In this document: positions 34,274-44,530 of the stretch, piece after piece
Layout: every line of letters begins with the position of its first letter
Numbering within the stretch: the first letter of the stretch is position 1
Translations under genes and position numbers: made by a program
Assembly (NCBI GenBank): GCA_030295235.1
Contig: AP026154.1
Span: forward strand, 257,501 to 321,500
DNA length: 64,000 nt
Direction of reading: 5' to 3'
Source of the DNA: Fistulifera solaris
Taxonomy: Eukaryota; Bacillariophyta; Bacillariophyceae; Naviculales; Stauroneidaceae
Notes under the pieces: generated by a model
Databases searched by the model: none
What the model saw: the letters and a program-made list of their open reading frames with translations, nothing else
What the model was told of the DNA's origin: nothing

Positions 34274-35104
34274 CTATTGTTTTCGAGACAAAGGAACTTT
34301 GCGTCGGTACAACTCAGGGTCAGAGGTATGTGGCAACCCTGGGCACGGAATTCCATCATGATCACGATCCAATTTGGCGACATCCCCATACAATGGAAAA
34401 TACCGCTCATACCAACGCAAGGCATCTTCGTACGTAGCGAAATCCGAGCATCCCTTGGAATCTCCCGGGTTCTTGGGTGGTAATTTGGTCGATAAGGACG
34501 GGCGCAACGATTCGAATTCGGTTTCAATAATGGATCGACAATCGTTGGATGATTCGTCCTCGGCACGGCGCCATTCGTCCTTAAGTTCTTGAGAAAACAA
34601 AGCTGGTATGTCGGCATCACGGACGGTAGCATAGTTTCGGAGAAGAAGTTGTGTTTGGATTGATATGAGCGGATTGTTTTTGTTGTTGGAACGAAACAAC
34701 AATACTTTACGAATTCCTCGATCATCCTTCTCCGTAACTGGATACACCCAAACTGCTGTATTGGGTGGTAACAGCTGTTGCAGTTTGGTATAGGTAGATG
34801 TGGTCCGTGTCGGACAACTTCCATTGCTGGTGTATTTTTTGGGAAATTGAAGTCCGGCCAGAGACACCAAGCCGGTCTTTTCTAGTTTAATGATGGTAGT
34901 ATCTTCCATGACTCGCACGACACGATCTGAAATGGTCTTATCGGTGACCGTCGTAGACGAAGAGTCGAGCCACGAAGCGGCCGTGAGAAAGGAAAAATAA
35001 GGCGACGACGAGCGTGGCGGCGACGTGGAAGTATCAGAGGGGAGAATCACTTCGAGGGGCGTCAAAATGAGTGCCTGAGCGGCAGTCATTGAAAGAAAAA
35101 ACAA
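34274..35104 (-). CDS. Secreted or membrane protein with SNase-like segment and excalibur domain
   Basis: 276 aa. The N-terminus is hydrophobic (FFLSMTAAQALILTPLEVIL), a possible signal peptide. The middle (VVRVMEDTTIIKLEKTGLVSLAGLQFP ... YTKLQQLLPPNTAVWVYPV) has the order of a staphylococcal-nuclease-like barrel, but I cannot match all its catalytic Arg/Glu residues, so activity is doubtful. The C-terminus (GCSDFATYEDALRWYERYFPLYGDVAKLDRDHDGIPC) is an excalibur domain: a Cys pair and a DxDxDG calcium loop. The two domains are often joined in extracellular nucleases. It converges on the LSM11-like gene 24 bp away. Confidence 0.65.
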   Translation of the reverse strand: MFFLSMTAAQALILTPLEVILPSDTSTSPPRSSSPYFSFLTAASWLDSSSTTVTDKTISDRVVRVMEDTTIIKLEKTGLVSLAGLQFPKKYTSNGSCPTRTTSTYTKLQQLLPPNTAVWVYPVTEKDDRGIRKVLLFRSNNKNNPLISIQTQLLLRNYATVRDADIPALFSQELKDEWRRAEDESSNDCRSIIETEFESLRPSLSTKLPPKNPGDSKGCSDFATYEDALRWYERYFPLYGDVAKLDRDHDGIPCPGLPHTSDPELYRRKVPLSRKQ

Positions 35105-35523
35105 TCAATAAGAGACCTTTGGTTGTCGTCCTCATCTTTTGTGTGTGATTATACCATCCTATCATGGGGCGGGTGCATGAATGGAGGAGCCGATTGGCTT
35201 ATTCCTCGATGATGGTCCTCGGCGCATATTTGGCGCAAAAAACTCGCAAAACAGAGTGCGCGCCAACTATTGACGAAGGATGCGTGACTTATTCGCTGAG
35301 AAGTCGTGACAATGTATAACCGGTACTCATCAATATCCTGTTAGTTCATGGTACGACATCGTTTCAACTCGCATCGATTTTTCGCCGTGGACGACTTTTA
35401 TTCTTGCAATGACAAACAAGGCAATCAAAGACTTTGTTTCATTTTTTCGGTTATTGTTTCAATCAAATTCATCAACACTGAATCGCATTGATTATTCCGC
35501 ATATCAAACACCGAAGAGAAAGA
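35105..35523. other. Divergent 5' region
   Basis: About 420 bp between divergent starts; contains an AACCGGTAC palindrome near 35319. No other element is supported. Confidence 0.4.
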
Positions 35524-36262
35524 ATGGAAGCAACCAATTTGGTCGATTTCGGAAACAAGTTTCAAGAGCGAACGCAACAACTGCAAGCGGCCCAAGCACA
35601 CCTCGAGGAAGTTCGTCAAAAATGGCAAACCAGTCAAGAACTGTTGCAAGAACATGAAACAAAATCAAGGGAAGCTCGGCAGCAGTTACTGCAAACAACG
35701 AGTCGTTGCAATCGAATTGAATGGGAATACAATCAATTGCAGGAGACGGTGCGGGACTGCCAAGAAAAGACCGCAAAATCGGTACAGCAAAAGCAAGAAC
35801 TAGATTTACATCTCCAGGAAGAACAAGAAAACTGGAAACAGAACGTTGAAGGAGCGATCTTGGCACCGCACATGACGCTCACGGATTTGTATCAGAACTG
35901 CTGGGAGGCGCAAGTGCAAGCGAAACAAATGTCGTTACGGGAACGGGAGGACTGCCGCAACGAGTTGCAGCGGCGCATCGATCAAATGAGTCGCGAACGG
36001 ATTTGGCTCGATCAGCAAAAGGTGCAAGTGGAACGCGATATCGAAACGGCTCAACAGCACAATCAGCGACAAGACGAACATCTAGCGCAATTAGCAAAGC
36101 AAGTGCGTGAGGCATTGGAAAAGGTAAAATTGTTTGATGAAAACAGTAGTATTGCTTCATTATTTATCGGGTTCTTCTCACATTAAATTTCGTTATTCTG
36201 TCGATTGGCGACTAATACAGAGAGCGCGATTGCGAGAACAATTGCGTCAATCACAAGACTAA
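35524..36262 (+). CDS. Coiled-coil protein, unknown function
   Basis: Join 35524..36123 and 36221..36262; intron 97 bp (GTAAAA...TAATACAG). About 213 aa, almost entirely coiled coil rich in Gln, Glu and Arg (QERTQQLQAAQAHLEEVRQKWQTSQELLQEH; IDQMSRERIWLDQQKVQVERDIETAQQ) with one break around ILAPHMTLTDLYQNCW (about residue 120). No transmembrane segment. Reminiscent of small kinetochore or tethering coiled-coil subunits, but no diagnostic motif is seen. Confidence 0.6.
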
Positions 36263-37039
36263 CGTCCTCCGACAGCATAAGCAATGCTAACGATCTACTA
36301 GAGAGAGTTCACTACTCTCTGTTCAAATGCTTTCTCAAAATATAATACTGTAATATCTTTGCTGATCATCATGTTTCGTTCAACGAAAAAAATTTACTGA
36401 CCAACCTGACACTGTTGCCAGCTGTTGAGAGCCTAGAGCTCGTCTCTCACTCATGTGCATCGGTACCCAGTCTTTAAGTAAAATTAATCGTTTACATAGT
36501 CACACCCGTTTAACACGAGAAATGGTTTATGGTGTTTGAATGATTCTATGCACACTTTGAATTTCACTATAGTTCCAAGTGTAGGCGACACTCAACAACG
36601 ACTGGTTTTCAGTCATGAATGGCATCTTTGGTTTATCGAAAGGAAACCCCCGAAAATATGTTCACGAATTACTTTTGACAAGGGGAGAGCAACATCTCAA
36701 GGAAGATACTTTTTAATGAGAAACCTTTCTTGATATGCATTCCTGTATGATGTGTTTCGAGTTTTAGTTTTGTCGTAGACCGCCTGGGTAGGTTTTACGT
36801 GGGCATGACTGGTTTAGTCATGAGCCGGGTCCTTCTTTATCAGTCACGGTGCGATGACTATTATGCTCTTGTTGGCGGCCGCTGCCCGCTGCACGTGCAA
36901 AATTTACGGAGTTTTTTTCTCCGTTATTCACGTTGCTCGTTTTACTTTTTGCAAAGCAATACAATTAGAATACTTCTCTATCAGCCCGCGATCGTTTAAC
37001 AAGGTCTGGTCATTCTTAGTGGTGCTGCTCCCTTGCGTT
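36263..37039. other. Intergenic with one dispersed-element copy
   Basis: Holds copy 3 of the ACTATAG/palindrome element (36562..36618). No gene is supported. Confidence 0.5.
36562..36618 (+). repeat. Dispersed 60-bp element, copy 3
   Basis: ATTTCACTATAG, TTCC, AAGTGTAGGCGACAC, TCAACAACGACTGG, TTTTC, AGTCATGAATGG. Same blocks in the same order as the other copies. Confidence 0.65.
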
Positions 37040-38900
37040 ATGGGAAACGAGCCTTCGAAAAAGGTTTTTGGAGGCAAACGCTCCACAGGTAAATTTTATT
37101 GTGTTATTTCGTGCGAGAAGAACTGTCATCAGCCAATTTTGGTTACGCTACTGCGTTTGCTTCATCCCTATTTTTTGCGTCGCTAATTCGTCTCACTTGC
37201 TAATCCATGTCATTGCGTCAACTCGCTCAACAAACAGAGGAGTCTTCGAAAAAGTCGCGCCCTAACTCAAAGCATGTTCACATAGACGTGAAAGAGAACG
37301 AAAAGAAAAAACACCACAAAGGGAAAGAAAATGGAGCAGCTTGAATCCGCAAGTACATTTGGCCAACCTACTGCCCCCATCCAGTTTCGAAAAGTTCATA
37401 CTCCGGTCATGATTACGGATGCCTTGTCGGATGTTCGCGTCAACTATCACATCGACCCCAAAGAACTGGGCCACGGTCATTACGGTGTCGTTCGAAAATG
37501 CATGCATCGAGAAACGGGTGAAGTGTATGCCATCAAGTCAATCCGCAAATCGAAAGTCAACAAAATTGAAGTTTTGAAACGAGAAATTGAAATACTCAAA
37601 GAAGTGAAACACCCGCACATTATTCAGTTGTTTGATGTGTACGAAGATGAACGTTACTTGCATCTCATTACAGAGCTCTGTACTGGAGGAGAATTGTTCG
37701 ATCGGATCATTGCGAAAACACAATCCGCGGAAGGCCACTTCTCGGAGCACGATGCGGCGTTACTTGTGCGAGACATTCTCGACGCCATTCGTTATTGCCA
37801 CGATGAAAAACAAATCGTACATCGAGATCTGAAGCCCGAGAACTTTCTGTTTCTTACTCCTGCCGAAAACGCGCCTGTGAAAATTATCGACTTTGGACTC
37901 TCGCGACATGACGATGCTCACCAAGGGATCATGCAAACGAAGGTCGGGACACCGTACTATGTTGCACCGGAGGTATTACGGCGGGAGTACACGAAGATGT
38001 GTGATATTTGGTCAATCGGAGTCATAACCTATATTCTGTTGTGTGGATATCCTCCATTCTACGGCGATTCAGACACTCAGATTTTTGAAAGTGTCAAAGT
38101 AGGGCGATTCGATTTTCCGTCGCCGGAATGGGATGATATAAGCAAGAGTGCGAAAGCTTTCGTGACCGAAATGCTCCAAAAGGATCCAGACAAACGGTAA
38201 GTCGCGTAAAGTGTATTGCAGCAATGGCGCTTTAAACTCATTCCATGGTTATCGCCGGCGCAATTGTTTATTCAGGCCTGATGCTTCACAAGCACTGAAA
38301 CACAAATGGCTGAAAGAACAACTTGGTGAAACAGAGCCATCGTCGCTCAGAGCATCTACTCTATCGCACGCCAGTCTACGAACAGGAGAGTTTGCAAACT
38401 ATCTTGCAATGAAGAAGCTGCAAAAGGCTGCGTTGGGATACATTGCCACAAATTTAACGCAGGCGGAAGTAGGAACACTCGAAGAGCTATTCAAAGCACT
38501 GGATCGCAATGGATCAGGGACGATATCTTTGACAGAATTGGATGAAGCTATAGCGCAAGGAAACTTCTCCGAAAGTGTCATCAATGAAATCCGAAGGCTT
38601 CGTGTTGATCTAGAGTTATCGGACGAAAGCAAATTAAATTACAAAGATTTTGTCGCCATGACGATGGATCGAAGTTTGGCTCTACGGGAAGACAACATGC
38701 GCATAGCGTTTGAACACTTTCGTCACACCGAAGCCGACTATTTAACTGTGAAAGATTTGGGAGATATTTTTGGTGAAGCTCAAGCGCTCGACATGATGAA
38801 CATCCTAGACACCGACGGTGATGGTCGAGTTTCTTTTGAGGATTTTAACAAGGCCATGGTGAAGAGCATGTCACAGGATGTAAATGTAGGCATTTCATAA
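37040..38900 (+). CDS. Calcium-dependent protein kinase (CDPK)
   Basis: Kinase catalytic domain then four EF-hands. The secure part runs from 37331: ELGHGHYGVVRK, Lys 69 in YAIK, HRDLKPEN (Asp 166), DFGLS, APEVL; then an autoinhibitory stretch and EF-hands DRNGSGTISLTE and DTDGDGRVSFED, with two degenerate hands between. Intron 38197..38275 (79 bp) joins KDPDK/RPDASQA. A first exon (37040..37088, MGNEPSKKVFGGKRST) with an N-myristoylation-type start is joined by a 149-bp intron (37089..37237) to EESSKKSRPNSKHVHIDVKE. That continues to the kinase only if one A is removed from the run 37328..37331. Membrane attachment through that myristoyl group is inferred. If the exon is wrong, the start is 37331. 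Confidence 0.9.
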
Positions 38901-38955
38901 CACTACTAAATCCGAAATAGCAACAGTTCAATCGTTCGCAGAGTTTGTATTTTAG

Positions 38956-41376
38956 TTATAGTACAGTTTGACTTCGACAGGTGATCGAGAAGTTCTTAAC
39001 AGCAGATGTGCCGTAAACAAATGCAAAGGCTCTTTCCACTACAAGACCGATTGTGCAACTCTTTCTCGACTCACACTGGTAGTTTTCATACACACCATTC
39101 CAATTCATAGATAGAAGCAAGTTTCCATTGCTTCCATCCATTGAACAAGTCACGTAAGACCACTCACTTGAAATTTCCAAATAGAACAGTTTGAATTCAT
39201 TAGCCGCCATCGAAAACGTTGTAGAAGTCACTCCATCTGTTAGTGCGATCGCAGGATTTGCAGAGCAAGTCAACGTGTACTGCATCTTGGACAACGCACG
39301 TATATCAATCAAAGCGACACTGTTGGCTTGCAATGGCCCAAGGGAGCATACCTTCTTTTCCTTGCCGATAACAGCGGAGGAGCAATCTGGAAAGCTAGCC
39401 TTCCAATTCATATACAAGCTCGCATCTCCTTTCATGATCGCCGTACAAGTAACGATTGTCATGGCTTCAGGAGCCTCGAGTGCATATGAATGAAACTCAT
39501 CGTATCCGGCAAGACTTCCGAGTTTCGGAACGTTATCCGACAGTAGAACCCTTTCAGAAATATCTCTATTACATTCTACCGAGAAAAATGAAGTGGCTTC
39601 ATTTGCAAAGACCAATAGCGATGCTTTGTCGGAAAGGGAGGGACCAAGTAAACACCTCGTAGGCTCACCGCCCTCCCATAGGGCGGAGCAGCTAACGCGT
39701 CGTAAGTCAGTATCCCAACTTCCAATCATCGAAAGACTACCCTGGTTCAATGTAACAGTGCAATCAACTGATGCAATGGCTGAAGAGCTAAGATCCATTG
39801 TAAACAACTTGACGCCACCGCTTGCTAAGGCGTGCCCGCCTGATGAGACATTATCCACCAAAGCAACCGAAGACGCAGGGATATTTATCGTTTTACAGAC
39901 GACCGAGAACGAAGGAGCTGTGATGGCTGCGTAAACAAAAGCATGCAAAGTGCCTGGTCCACCAGTTAAGGCACATACATCATTGATTGAATAATACGAC
40001 GAGCCTGCGCAGCCAAAAGTTCCAATATCTCCATTCCAGTTCAAGTAAACGTTTAAACTTCCTTCGTCTGACACAGTACGGCAAATTACTGTCGTGTCGG
40101 CAGATGTGACATCCATAGTGAATGTTCGCATTTGATTCGAGACGAGTCCGAAAGGGCCCGCTAATACACCGTCCTCCAGAACGACGGGATCGTATTCGGT
40201 AGGCGAAACACTCCGATAAGCCCTATAGTTTGCCGCCATGACAACGACTTGACCCGATGTGAACTCAAACATACAAACGTCATCTGAGTAATCCATGAAA
40301 TTGTTTACAGGATCGTTGCCCGGAAGATCAGGGCAAGTATCTGTGTTTGGCCGACAACCCGAATGAAACGAGGATTCCGCTGGAGTATCTGCAACGCCGT
40401 CACCTGCCGGAGAGCAACCACCCGAAAACGTGTGAAAGAGCCCCAACCAGTGTGCAGTTTCGTGCACTAAAGTGTCACCTTCATTGGCAAACTCGTGTCT
40501 GCCTCCCTTAAGAGTATAAGGCTGAACCACTATCCCATCCAATTTTGGAGACGACACATAATTCCAAGGAAATACAGCAAAGCCTTCCGCGAGATTGCCA
40601 CCATAGACAGGATTGGTCAAGAAAATGTTTAATACAGATGCACCGCCCAGTCGGTCTTTCTTCAGTCTAGCCTCTGAGGCTTCGCCAATGGAGACGGACA
40701 TGAGTCGAGGGGCGTACTGACGTAGAACGCAGGCATTGTTGTCATTAACATTGTCAGTAGTTTCTCCTGATAGCTTGTAAGTTTTCGTTCTCCTACCGTT
40801 CTCCACAACTTTAGCCATTGTGAATCGAAATGGGGTATCCACCGAGCATTTTCTATTTTGCTTATCGCACCACGGTTGATTGACATCACAACAGGACTGA
40901 GAAGAAAAGGCGGCGTTTAAATGATTCAAATTGTTCTGTAGTTCTTGATTCGTGATGCGGCGACTAAGGATGAATCCGGAAATAGACCAAGGAATGTGAA
41001 AACAAATAGGAATGGTGATAGTTTCTTCCGTTTCTTGGAAACCTGCTTCCTCGCGATTCTCTCCGAGTTCAAACTGAATGCGGGCTTGTTGTTCGCGACG
41101 GAATGCTTCAAACTTGATTGCTCGCGTTTGCTGCACAAAATCGTCCGGCCCTGGTTCTCGAGTACCACATCCCTGTTTCCCGTGAACGTGTTCTTCTTCT
41201 CCTCCTCCGCCGCCGCCGCGAAGGAATACGTTGGTGAGAAACCGCATCGTATCATCGTGATAATGTGATGCATTGACAGTGAACGACGACAATCCGACCC
41301 AAAACAGCTCGATGGACACTGCCAACACCAGAAAGAGAAGCGGTGTCAACCAGAAAAAAACGCGGAGCTTGCTCAT
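38956..41376 (-). CDS. Secreted M43-type metalloprotease with repeated C-terminal PPC-like domains
   Basis: About 806 aa from MSKLRVFFWLTPLLFLVLAVSIELFWVG, a signal or signal-anchor segment; an open frame continues 42 codons upstream. The protease core has HETAHWLGLFH (zinc ligands) and a Met-turn NFMDYSDDVCM, both typical of pappalysin-type M43. Cys-rich stretches flank it (GCRPNTDTCPDLPGND). From about residue 430 on there are four or five copies of an approximately 90-residue beta-rich block (for example YALEAPEAMTIVTCTAI ... KKVCSLGPLQ) resembling pre-peptidase C-terminal domains. The same block style occurs in the small protein at 25332..25811. An extracellular role is expected. Confidence 0.85.
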   Translation of the reverse strand: MSKLRVFFWLTPLLFLVLAVSIELFWVGLSSFTVNASHYHDDTMRFLTNVFLRGGGGGGEEEHVHGKQGCGTREPGPDDFVQQTRAIKFEAFRREQQARIQFELGENREEAGFQETEETITIPICFHIPWSISGFILSRRITNQELQNNLNHLNAAFSSQSCCDVNQPWCDKQNRKCSVDTPFRFTMAKVVENGRRTKTYKLSGETTDNVNDNNACVLRQYAPRLMSVSIGEASEARLKKDRLGGASVLNIFLTNPVYGGNLAEGFAVFPWNYVSSPKLDGIVVQPYTLKGGRHEFANEGDTLVHETAHWLGLFHTFSGGCSPAGDGVADTPAESSFHSGCRPNTDTCPDLPGNDPVNNFMDYSDDVCMFEFTSGQVVVMAANYRAYRSVSPTEYDPVVLEDGVLAGPFGLVSNQMRTFTMDVTSADTTVICRTVSDEGSLNVYLNWNGDIGTFGCAGSSYYSINDVCALTGGPGTLHAFVYAAITAPSFSVVCKTINIPASSVALVDNVSSGGHALASGGVKLFTMDLSSSAIASVDCTVTLNQGSLSMIGSWDTDLRRVSCSALWEGGEPTRCLLGPSLSDKASLLVFANEATSFFSVECNRDISERVLLSDNVPKLGSLAGYDEFHSYALEAPEAMTIVTCTAIMKGDASLYMNWKASFPDCSSAVIGKEKKVCSLGPLQANSVALIDIRALSKMQYTLTCSANPAIALTDGVTSTTFSMAANEFKLFYLEISSEWSYVTCSMDGSNGNLLLSMNWNGVYENYQCESRKSCTIGLVVERAFAFVYGTSAVKNFSITCRSQTVL

Positions 41377-41582
41377 GATAATGACATCGGATGAAATGGG
41401 TGACAACACAAATCTGTTTGATTGAAGGGTCAAGAAAAATGAGCCAAAGTTGTTGGTTCGGTTTAAAGTTTGAATGGACGTCAACAATGGACAACTCTCC
41501 AATGGAGTATGGCTAAAAATCTTTGAGTCGTTTTTACCTTGACAACCGACAACGAGAAAAATTTAGATAAGCCCCTCAAAGA

Positions 41583-42664
41583 ATGAACTCGAACTCTCAT
41601 GATGTATCAGGGCGAGTCGCGAACCTCTCTGTTGATGACAACAAAAAAGCGGAAACGCCGATGAAGCAATATTTTTCAAAAATAATAATCATCATGACAG
41701 CAAGATCATTGTCGATATTAATTTTATTTATAACTGTCCTATCCTCTTGGGCCGTGCATTTGAGCTGGATCAATGGCATAGCGTACATTCGTGGCTATGC
41801 CGACGAAGAGCAGAAAGTCCTCGAACGTATGTTCGGAGCCAAAGTGCATTTTTGTTACAATCCTACCAAAATGACGAGCGATCAAGACGTCATTGGCTTT
41901 GTGAATGATTTAACACAAGCGGGAACACAAAAATTGGGACGACTGACGCTTGAAGTGGAGTCTTTGGTAAAACATTTGCGACAGGCGCTGCAAAAACGAC
42001 CGAACGAACGCGTCGTACTCATTGCCCATTCCCAGGGCGCCTTGATCACGTACTTGGCCGTACAGCAATTGAATACCACCGAAATTGAGAAACTCGAAGT
42101 ACTCGCTTTTGGTGGCGCGGCCGCCTTGCGCACGACACCCCGCACACCATTCAAACGCTGCATCAATTATTATTCGATCAATGATCCGATTTTGTTTGTT
42201 GTTCCCTCGGCGGCACAGGCATTACGGTCGGGATTGGCGCATGAAGAGTTTTGCTTTCTGTCACCGCGTGTGGGAGATCCAATCGTGGACCATTATTTGT
42301 TGAGCCCTACGTATAAGAGTGCGCTGGAATGGGAGAGTCAACGGTTTCAGAGAGAATACCAAAGCGTCGTGGTCCGGCGCTTGCGAAGTTTCTTTTACTC
42401 CTGACCGCTATCGCAGAATGGATATCGAGCCAATTGCAACGACTTCTCAAAAGTGTGTTGCTGCGGCCGGTGCTGGGTGCGATTCATGCAGTGCAGCAAA
42501 AGATTCAACAAAGTATTCGTCAAATCATAATATGGATGCTGATCTACGTCATTCGACCGATGCAGCTACTAAACAATTTGATTCGTGAGACTGCTCAATC
42601 TTGGAAAGGAGATAAGGTGGATCATTATGTTGCCGTTGATAAACTGGAAACATTTGAAGACTGA
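41583..42664 (+). CDS. Lipase-like alpha/beta hydrolase with membrane segments
   Basis: A membrane segment (LSILILFITVLSSWAVHLSWI, about 42-62) precedes an alpha/beta-hydrolase-like region with the nucleophile elbow AHSQGALITYLA (Ser about 150) and later NDPILFVV and DPIVDHYLLSP as candidate Asp/His positions. The frame ends early at 42404, but one more T in the run 42393..42396 joins RRLRSFF to LLLTAIAEWISSQLQRLLKSVLLRPV and carries on to 42664 with more hydrophobic helices (QIIIWMLIYVIRPMQLLNN). I therefore give the longer form. The substrate is unknown. Confidence 0.6.
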
Positions 42665-43178
42665 GCGACAGTGAAATAGCTGGATAGTCTTGAACATTGC
42701 TATCATTACGAGCCATGAAACAGTCCGTCGAGTCCTTAATAGTAATTTGTGACGAATTTGGCGGGTGGATGATTTTCAAAAAACTACCGATCCGTTGTCA
42801 TCGCGATCTAGATCCCCAATTTACTTGGCCGGGTAGAAGGCTTCGGATTTACTGACGAGCAGTGTGAAAGAATGAATCTACTACCGTAGTGAAACTGAAA
42901 TCATATCTTAAGCCAGCAGGTGGGCATCTTCTTTCTCGAAGGAATAATGTTCATCTAATGCTTGCAACTAATGATAATCGTGGTCATGGTCATCGTACAC
43001 TGGAAAATAAGAAAGTAAGTTGCTGACTATTTTTTCGTAATGACACAAAAGCAAAGACTCTCCAAACCAGTGAGAATGGTATCTTTTTGGCATGGTCATT
43101 GTTGTGGGTCTTTGGCTCAACGGACGCTCCTTGCTCGTTGCTTGATGCTTAAAATCACATCATGTTCAAACCGACAAC
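42665..43178. other. Intergenic, no gene recognised
   Basis: No gene, repeat or RNA feature supported. Confidence 0.5.
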
Positions 43179-43682
43179 ATGAGAGTTCCCACAGAACATT
43201 CACACCGAAATCGTCAAGGCACCACAAGCAAATCAACACACAACCACGATGAAGAAAAGATCAAGAATACGGACAAGCCACGGAGAGAAGAGAGTCCGTT
43301 TTTCTTCTGCGCCCCGACTATTCGTCTGTTTTTACGCATAGAAGAACCGGTTTGGTATCAAGAAAAGGACTTTGCGGCCTTTGAGCGTGAGAATCGAAAA
43401 ACGATTTCTCTTCTCAAAAAATACAAGTTGAGCGAACTCGATGCCGAGCTATATTGCATTGATGGCTTGGAATTCTTAATGTCCAAGTCACTCAACAAAC
43501 GAACCAACAATCGGTTTCGGGACAACCTAATCCGACAAACCATTCTTCGCCATCACCAGCTGCAGAAATGTCACGGAAAATATGACCCAGAACTCTTAAA
43601 AAACATTTCACAGCTCTTCTCTGGTTCAGCTTCCTATCAAGCGCAAATTAAGGCGGCGATTTACCACGTACTAGCTGCCTGA
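43179..43682 (+). CDS. Hypothetical protein of a diatom-type family
   Basis: 167 aa. The N-terminal 45 residues are polar and basic. The core VWYQEKDFAAFERENRKTISLLKKYK and the following CIDGLEFLMSKS resemble a pattern (W-Y-x-x-x-D-F/Y-x-x-F-x-R ... R/D-G-L-E) that I associate with a large diatom family of unknown function. It has no membrane segment or signal peptide. The assignment is from memory and not confirmed. Confidence 0.5.
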   Translation: MRVPTEHSHRNRQGTTSKSTHNHDEEKIKNTDKPRREESPFFFCAPTIRLFLRIEEPVWYQEKDFAAFERENRKTISLLKKYKLSELDAELYCIDGLEFLMSKSLNKRTNNRFRDNLIRQTILRHHQLQKCHGKYDPELLKNISQLFSGSASYQAQIKAAIYHVLAA

Positions 43683-44164
43683 GCATTCTCACGCGCCATG
43701 TTGTTCGTCTCCTTAGCGGCTGGACCGCTAAAGTCAGTGGTAGCTCTATTCAGTGAACTCATAATGTAAGATACATGGTTATGTTCCCTGTGATCGGATC
43801 CCTAGAAGTTTTGTTTTGAACTGTCTTGAAAAGACTGTTCAAGGCGATGTTGATTATTACCTGAACAAACTCGGAATTGCTCTATTCAGTGCAAAACAGT
43901 GTTTATAGCAGGCATTTGGAATGCCGCGATCGTTGCTCGTGGATTATTTGCTTCCCTATTTACGAAAAAAGAGCTAGTCGCGTAAAATTTATTATGCTCA
44001 AGTCCACGGACACAATGCACCCTAGTAAAATTGAGCATTCAAAACTCTTCCGAATCAAACTGCTCCCTGGACACCATTCGTGTTTTTAGTTAATGAATTG
44101 AATCATTATAATTGATTTTAACTGTATTTCCGATGTCTGCTTCGATTTCCTAAGTCTTTTCAAA

Positions 44165-44223
44165 TTTACTATAGCCCCAGAGTGTCCGCGACCTTTCACC
44201 ACGACTGCAATTCCAGTCATGAG
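44165..44223 (+). repeat. Dispersed 60-bp element, copy 4
   Basis: TTTACTATAGCCCC, AGAGTGTCCGCGACC, TTTCACCACGACTG, CAATTC, CAGTCATGAG. Followed 10 bp later by CTTTTTC. Confidence 0.65.
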
Positions 44224-44359
44224 TATTAATCTTTTTCAGTGCGGCTTCTGCCTAAATACCGATCGTTTTGCTCGACTTGTAAGCTAGTGATGCCTGAATC
44301 GATTTCCAATTATCTTCACCGGCAATGTCAATGCTCGCTTTGGGTTTTAAAGTCGCAAT

Positions 44360-44413
44360 TGGTAGCCCAAATTGTAGACAACCTTTCAACACGACTGCAT
44401 TTCAGTCATGAGT
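44360..44413 (+). repeat. Dispersed 60-bp element, copy 5
   Basis: GGTAGCCC, AAATTGTAGACAACC, TTTCAACACGACTG, CATTT, CAGTCATGAG. Followed by GCTTTTTC, as in copy 4. Confidence 0.65.
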
Positions 44414-44530
44414 CAAGCTTTTTCTCGCGGTCCGTCTGCCTGACCCATTGCGCGCATTGCATGACAAACTTCGATAAGAAGTTTTTTTTAACAAGCAAAA
44501 CAAAATCATAAGATAAACAGTCTACCGGTA

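Larger units (their letters stand above)
43683..44530. other. Intergenic with two dispersed-element copies
   Basis: Contains copies 4 and 5 of the ACTATAG/palindrome element, 195 bp apart, and no supported gene. Similarity between the two extends upstream (ATGTC ... AAGTC ... TAGCCC), which suggests a local duplication. Confidence 0.5.
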
